Assembly: GCA_017400135.1 (NCBI GenBank)
Contig: JAFPVJ010000004.1
Coordinates: 20,643-84,642 of the forward strand
DNA: 64,000 nucleotides
Origin: Bacteroidales bacterium
GTDB lineage: Bacteria > Bacteroidota > Bacteroidia > Bacteroidales > UBA932
Reading direction: 5' to 3'
Both the position numbers and the translations under genes were made by a program. Positions 59,373 through 64,000 of this stretch are shown here, in pieces. Under the pieces are notes generated by a model. That model saw nothing but the letters and a program-made list of their open reading frames with translations. It ran no database searches and was not told where the DNA came from. Positions within the stretch are counted from its first letter, which is position 1. Each line of letters starts with the position of its first letter.

Positions 59373-61032
59373 TTTTCTCCTCCTGCTGCTCTCTTGCTGG
59401 ACCGCGGCGGCGGGACCGTCCGTGAAGGGAGTCAATATCCTGTCCGCAGACCGGGAGCAGGCGGAGCAGACGATCCTGCTGGCGGCTGCGAGCGGGTATA
59501 ATCATTTGCAGCTGTCTCACCGGATCGTGATGAATCTCTGCGAGTTGCGGGATTCTTCCAAACGGGCGTTGGTACGGGACTTGGCCGCCCAGGCTCATGA
59601 TTTGCCTGACGCCCACGGATTAGGGATTGCCGAAGTCTGTGTATGGGACCATGCGCTGTACGATACGGACTATTATCCTTCCGAGTTTTATGAGCCCGGG
59701 ACGGGGCTGCTGGATCTGGACAAGCCGGGACTCTGGGACTGGATTGCCGACGACTACCGGCAGATGCTCTCGCTCTGTCCGGAGGTGGACGGGCTAGTGC
59801 TGACTTTTATCGAGTCCGGAGCGCGGGTGGAGAACCAGTTCTCGAAGATGAGCGTGCCCGAGCGCCTGGCAAAAGTGGTCAACACCGTTTCCACCGTGGT
59901 CTGCGGCGAATGTGGCAAAACGCTCTGGCTCAGGACTTTCGCCTACAATGAAGAGGAATACGCCAACCTTCGCGCCTGCCTTGACCTGGTCGACTGGCGC
60001 CCCGGGATGGGCGTGATGGTCAAGGATACGCCGCACGACTTTTTCCTGACGCATCCGGACAATCCGCTCATCGGCACCCTGGGGCATCCGACCCTGGTGG
60101 AGTTTGACGCCTGCGGTGAATACCACGGGCAGTCCGTGATCCTTAATACGATCCCGGAGTACTTTGCAGAGCGGTGGCGCTCTCTCTCTGCGCGTCCGGA
60201 TGTGGTGGGATACGTCGCCCGCACGGACCGCTGTGGGAACAATACGGTTTCCGGCACGCCCGCACACATCAACTTGTATGCCCTGTGGCGGGTCAGTGAG
60301 GAACCTTCCGTATCGGTGGATGCGATTTGGGACGACTTTCTGACCGCCCGCTACGGCACCCCGGCGGTCCGGCACCTGAAACCCGCCTTGCAGCCCTCCC
60401 GCGCCATCCTGGACGGCACCTGCTATATCCTGGGCCTCAATACCACGCACCATTCCGACTTCCGCCTGGACGATCCTTCGACCTATTCCCGGCACGTCGC
60501 CGGGCGCTGGACGGATTCCGACAGCGTGTACTTGGCGCATGGGGTGAACCGCTCGTTCCACTGGTGGACGGAACTGGTCAGCACGCTGGCGCCGGAAAGC
60601 TGCAAGGCCCTGGATCCGGCGCGCGCGTCGGACATTGCCGGGGTGCTGGAGAAGGGCTGGATCCTGCCGGGGGAGCGGATGACGGAGGAATACCTGGACT
60701 GCATCATCGCCTGGGAGCGGGATTGCCTGCGGGAGGCACAGCAGGGATTCCGGCACCTTCGGAAGGCGCGTCGCTTCCTGACGCCGCGGGATTATGGGGA
60801 ACTGTACGACCTGTATGAGCGTTCGCTGATGTGCCTGCGCCTGCGTTCCGCGGCCGCCGTGTGTTACTGGGGTGGCCGGATCGAGGCCCGGGGACCGGAA
60901 TACCGGACACTCAGTCTGTGGCGGAAACTCGCCGTCGCCCGCCGCCGGCTCGCCCGCGAACGGCGTCGTTACGCCGCATACGGCAAGCCCTATCCCGTCG
61001 GCACCTGGGATTGGAAAAAAGATGCCGAATGA
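59353..61032 (+). CDS. Secreted protein distantly like GH67 alpha-glucuronidase
   Basis: The 559-residue product has a signal peptide (SFLLLLLSCWTAAAG). VMVKDTPHDFFLTHPDNPLIGTLGHPTLVEFDACGEYHG (about residues 223-262) follows the GH67 pattern of K-x-x-P-x-D-F, P-L-x-G and E-F-Q...E-Y-x-G. Overall similarity appears low and several GH67 positions differ (Gln after EF is Asp). Arg/Lys-rich C-terminus (RKLAVARRRLARERRRY) is odd. A role in cutting glucuronate from glycans fits the uronate genes nearby, but is inferred. It overlaps the sialidase-like gene by 20 bp. Confidence 0.65.
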   Translation: MSRSSFSFLLLLLSCWTAAAGPSVKGVNILSADREQAEQTILLAAASGYNHLQLSHRIVMNLCELRDSSKRALVRDLAAQAHDLPDAHGLGIAEVCVWDHALYDTDYYPSEFYEPGTGLLDLDKPGLWDWIADDYRQMLSLCPEVDGLVLTFIESGARVENQFSKMSVPERLAKVVNTVSTVVCGECGKTLWLRTFAYNEEEYANLRACLDLVDWRPGMGVMVKDTPHDFFLTHPDNPLIGTLGHPTLVEFDACGEYHGQSVILNTIPEYFAERWRSLSARPDVVGYVARTDRCGNNTVSGTPAHINLYALWRVSEEPSVSVDAIWDDFLTARYGTPAVRHLKPALQPSRAILDGTCYILGLNTTHHSDFRLDDPSTYSRHVAGRWTDSDSVYLAHGVNRSFHWWTELVSTLAPESCKALDPARASDIAGVLEKGWILPGERMTEEYLDCIIAWERDCLREAQQGFRHLRKARRFLTPRDYGELYDLYERSLMCLRLRSAAAVCYWGGRIEARGPEYRTLSLWRKLAVARRRLARERRRYAAYGKPYPVGTWDWKKDAE

Positions 61033-61033
61033 T

Positions 61034-61041
61034 TATATTTG
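61034..61041 (+). promoter_or_regulatory. -7 box (TATATTTG) for the PA14-phosphoesterase/uxaC pair
   Basis: TATATTTG ends 31 bp before the ATG at 61073, directly after the stop of the GH67-like gene. Confidence 0.7.
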
Positions 61042-61072
61042 TTGATTGTAGTCAAAACGTTTGTATTTCGAT

Positions 61073-62548
61073 ATGAATTTCAGATCTTTTTGCGTATGCG
61101 CCGCTGCGGCTTGCCTGCTGGCGGCTTCCTGCGGCCCGAAAGAGCCGGTCGTCAAGTATCAATTGTTTTATGACTGGACGGAGGATCATCTCCCGGATTT
61201 TTCCCAGCTGGGCGAGCCTGATCTGCAGGGCGTGAAGACCAATCTTGACCTCGAAGGCCTCCCTGATACGGTCAACCATTTCGCCGTGCTTTTCGAGACC
61301 ACCCTTCCCGTCAAGACGGAAGAGGAGTATACCTTCAAGATCTCGACCGACGACGGTTCCAAATTCTATGTCGACGGTGAACTCCTGATCGACAACGACG
61401 GCAAGCACGGCCCCATCCTCAAGACGGCCGCCAAGACCTTGTCGAAGGGCAAACACGACCTGCGTCTGGAATTCTTCGACTATGACAAGGGACAGTCGAT
61501 CGATTTTACCTACTCGACGCCCACCATCCCCTGGCAGCAGCTCAACCCCCTCCGGGACGTGAGGGCCTATAAGAAAGCCTGCAACGACAAGTATGTCAAG
61601 CCTCAGGTAAAGGAGGCCCTGGCCCGTTACAAAGCTTGGAAAGGGGAGGAAGAGACGGTCTGTTACGTCATCCTGACCGACGTCCATACCGCCGGCCGCT
61701 ATTCCTACAAGCACATCGGCTATGCCGCACAGGCGGCGGATGCCTTCGGCGCAGACTTCATGATCAACCTGGGCGACATCGGCCTGAACGCCTTTCCGGC
61801 CAACGTGGACGCGGCCTATGCCAAGACGGTCGTGGACAATACCGTCGCCGAGATGAAGAAATACGACGGCATCTGGCTCTATGCGGTCGGCAATCACGAC
61901 TGGGATGCCGGCGAGGGCAATTTCCACAGCGAGCAGTTCCTATCCGACACCTTCCAGAAACCCTGGCAGGAGAAGGCGGGCGAGAACCTGCATCTCACGC
62001 CCGGCAAGGTCTATTGCTATTATGACATTCCGGAAAAGGGCCTGCGCGTGATCCTGCTCAACAGCACCGGCACCGGTACGCAGGGCGGGCAGTACTATGT
62101 CTTCGACGAGCCCCAGATGCAATGGCTGGAGGCTCTGCTCTCCGAGACGCCTTCCGATCTGGACGTCCTCGTGATGTGCCACTATATGCCCCACCCGCTG
62201 GGTCGCTGGACGACTTCCAATCCTCCGGATTATACCAATGAAGGCAATGCGCGCGTCATGGGTGTTCTCGCGGACTATGTCGCCAAGGGTGGACAGCTGG
62301 TCGGCCTCGTGACCGGCGACGCCCACGTCAACATGCACGCTGAGCAGGACGGTGTCAACTATTTCATTTCCCAAGGCTACGGCTGGGTAGTTCCCGACCT
62401 GATGCTGGAGGGCACGCGTCACGCTTTCTTCGATTACACAGAAACCCTCTGCATTGACGTGGTGGCGATCAAGCCCGCCACGAACGAAGTCCATACTTTC
62501 CGCATCGGCGCGGGCGGCGCGGACTATGATTACGTATTCAATTACTAA
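61073..62548 (+). CDS. PA14-domain calcineurin-like phosphoesterase lipoprotein
   Basis: Start 61073 gives an SPII signal (CLLAASC). A PA14 carbohydrate-binding-type domain (about residues 30-145; YTFKISTDDGSKFYVDGELLIDN) is followed by a metallophosphoesterase domain. Its metal-binding motifs are LTDVH (DxH), INLGDIG (GD), AVGNHDWD (GNHD), MCHYMPH and GDAHVNMH (GxH-like). The 491 residues may act on phosphorylated glycans or nucleotides at the cell surface. It precedes uxaC by 12 bp, so both are probably co-transcribed. Confidence 0.87.
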   Translation: MNFRSFCVCAAAACLLAASCGPKEPVVKYQLFYDWTEDHLPDFSQLGEPDLQGVKTNLDLEGLPDTVNHFAVLFETTLPVKTEEEYTFKISTDDGSKFYVDGELLIDNDGKHGPILKTAAKTLSKGKHDLRLEFFDYDKGQSIDFTYSTPTIPWQQLNPLRDVRAYKKACNDKYVKPQVKEALARYKAWKGEEETVCYVILTDVHTAGRYSYKHIGYAAQAADAFGADFMINLGDIGLNAFPANVDAAYAKTVVDNTVAEMKKYDGIWLYAVGNHDWDAGEGNFHSEQFLSDTFQKPWQEKAGENLHLTPGKVYCYYDIPEKGLRVILLNSTGTGTQGGQYYVFDEPQMQWLEALLSETPSDLDVLVMCHYMPHPLGRWTTSNPPDYTNEGNARVMGVLADYVAKGGQLVGLVTGDAHVNMHAEQDGVNYFISQGYGWVVPDLMLEGTRHAFFDYTETLCIDVVAIKPATNEVHTFRIGAGGADYDYVFNY

Positions 62549-62560
62549 AACAGATACCCA

Positions 62561-63961
62561 ATGAGTTTCATCAACGACGATTTCATGCTCTCCACCAAGA
62601 CGGCTCGCGAGCTGTACCACGAGAGCGCCGAGAAGATGCCCATCATCGACTACCACTGCCACCTGGTGCCGCAGATGATTGCGGAGAACTACCAGTTCAA
62701 AGATTTGACCGAGGTGTGGCTGGGCGGTGACCATTACAAATGGCGCGCGATGCGCGGCAACGGCGTGCCGGAGGAATACATCACGGGCAACCGCAGTTCC
62801 TACGAGAAGTTCGAGAAATGGGCGGAGACGATGCCGTACGCGATGCGTAACCCGCTGTACCACTGGACGCATCTCGAACTCGCCCGCGTCTTCGGGGTGG
62901 ACAAGATTCTCAAGCCCGAGACGGCCCGGGAGATCTATGACGAATGCACGGCGAAGCTCCAGACGCCCGAATTCCGCGGTCAGGAACTGATCAAGAAGTT
63001 CAATGTCGAGACCGTCTGCACGACGGACGACCCGGCCGACGACCTGCGCTATCACAAGCAGATCCTGGACATGCCGTTCGGTGTCAAGGTGATTCCCGCC
63101 TGGCGTCCCGACAAGGCGATGGCGATCGAGGCTCCCGAAGTGTATATTTCCTATATCGAGCGCCTCAGCAAGGCCGCCGAAATGGAGATCAGGACCTACG
63201 CCGACCTGCTGGAAGCCCTGCGCCGTCGCCATCTCTTCTTCGAGTCCATGGGCTGCAAGCTTTCCGACCACGGCCTGGAGACCTTCTATGCTGCCGACTA
63301 CACCGACGACGAGATCGAGAAGATCTTCAAGAAGGTGATGAAGGGCAAGACTCCGACCGCCGAGGAACTCCTGAAGTTCCGCAGCGCGACCCTGCACGAT
63401 TTCGCCGTGATGGACGCGGAGAGCGGCTGGGCGCAGCAGTTCCACATCGGCGCCATCCGCAACAACAACACCCGGATGTTCAACATCCTCGGCCCCGACA
63501 CCGGTTACGACGCCATCCACGACCTGCCTTGCGCCGAGGCCGGACACCGTTTCCTCGACCGTCTCGCCCTCGAAGGCAAGCTGCCGAAGACCATCCTCTA
63601 CTGCTTGAATCCCAAGGATAACGAGCTCCTGACCGTGATGGCATATACCTTCAACGACGGTTCCTATCCGGGCAAGATGCAGTTCGGTTCCGGCTGGTGG
63701 TTCCTGGATCAGGAGGACGGCATGCGCAAGCAGATCAACGCCCTAAGCGTCCTGGGCCTGCTGAGCCGTTTCGTCGGCATGCTGACCGACTCCCGCAGCT
63801 TCATCTCCTATCCGCGCCACGAGTATTTCCGTCGCATTCTGTGCGACGTACTGGGCAAGGATGTGGAAGACGGCAAGCTGCCCGCCAGCGAACTCCCGTT
63901 CATCCACCAGATGGTGAAGGACATCTCCTACAACAACGCCAAGAACTACTTCAACTTCTAG
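62561..63961 (+). CDS. uxaC: Glucuronate/galacturonate isomerase
   Basis: UxaC isomerises D-glucuronate to fructuronate and D-galacturonate to tagaturonate, the first cytoplasmic step of hexuronate breakdown. The 466 residues are full length: MPIIDYHCHLVPQMIAEN carries the metal His pair, TDDPADDLRYH and HIGAIRNNNTRMF follow, and the C-terminus has RFVGMLTDSRSFISYPRHEYFRRILCD. It complements the ExuT-like transporter and KDPG aldolase on the other strand. The remaining steps (uxuA/B or uxaA/B, kdgK) are not in the window. The last 39 bases after the stop show nothing. Confidence 0.97.
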   Translation: MSFINDDFMLSTKTARELYHESAEKMPIIDYHCHLVPQMIAENYQFKDLTEVWLGGDHYKWRAMRGNGVPEEYITGNRSSYEKFEKWAETMPYAMRNPLYHWTHLELARVFGVDKILKPETAREIYDECTAKLQTPEFRGQELIKKFNVETVCTTDDPADDLRYHKQILDMPFGVKVIPAWRPDKAMAIEAPEVYISYIERLSKAAEMEIRTYADLLEALRRRHLFFESMGCKLSDHGLETFYAADYTDDEIEKIFKKVMKGKTPTAEELLKFRSATLHDFAVMDAESGWAQQFHIGAIRNNNTRMFNILGPDTGYDAIHDLPCAEAGHRFLDRLALEGKLPKTILYCLNPKDNELLTVMAYTFNDGSYPGKMQFGSGWWFLDQEDGMRKQINALSVLGLLSRFVGMLTDSRSFISYPRHEYFRRILCDVLGKDVEDGKLPASELPFIHQMVKDISYNNAKNYFNF

Positions 63962-64000
63962 CAGAGCAGTCGCAAAGCCAGGATGGAGAGAGGAGTGGTG

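Overview
The window looks like chromosomal DNA of a GC-rich member of the Bacteroidales (Bacteroidota), probably from a gut or rumen community. This is inferred from several signs. Promoters carry the Bacteroidota -7 element TAnnTTTG, seen at sixteen sites, and Shine-Dalgarno sequences are mostly absent. The gene content also fits: a GT3-type glycogen synthase locus, GH92, GH95, GH78-like and heparinase-like secreted enzymes, many SPII lipoproteins, and ileS followed by a DksA-like domain and lspA. No rRNA, phage module, transposase or CRISPR-Cas locus is visible. There are two intact tRNA genes, Pro and Ser.

Layout, 1-21 kb. The 3' part of an NtrY-like sensor kinase and a glycosidase-like lipoprotein lie on the plus strand. 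They converge on a minus-strand housekeeping operon (engB, prs, a small membrane protein, der). A long plus-strand run from 6.0 to 18.9 kb begins with xseA-xseB. It continues through a complete glycogen locus (branching enzyme, debranching-type enzyme, GT4 transferase, GH57 amylase, and a 1413-residue glycogen synthase/glycogen phosphorylase fusion) and ends with ribF. greA, a HIT protein and a thioredoxin-fold lipoprotein follow.

Layout, 21-42 kb. tsaB (with an odd GC-rich in-frame insertion) and cvpA lie opposite ileS (fused in frame to a DksA-like domain), lspA and an SSS symporter. The symporter heads a tight five-gene group: symporter, beta-propeller lipoprotein, exported DegT-type aminotransferase, ceramidase-like protein and exported Gfo/Idh/MocA oxidoreductase. 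I could not match this group to a described pathway. Next comes an accessory zone: a 266-bp element with perfect 29-bp inverted ends, a tRNA-Pro gene with a 35-bp duplication of its 3' half about 1.1 kb away (a probable integration scar), a frameshifted membrane-protein gene, tRNA-Ser, and a 52-bp-periodic non-coding array.

Layout, 42-64 kb. Glycan-degradation genes (heparinase II/III-like, a GH78-like protein with altered active-site motif, GH95, a GH78C-sialidase chimera, a GH67-like protein, a PA14-phosphoesterase) are interspersed with pnp-rpsO, a dipeptide epimerase and hexuronate functions (ExuT-like transporter, KDPG/KHG aldolase, uxaC). Together these point to release and catabolism of uronic acids and deoxy sugars from complex glycans. 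No SusC/SusD pair is present in the window.
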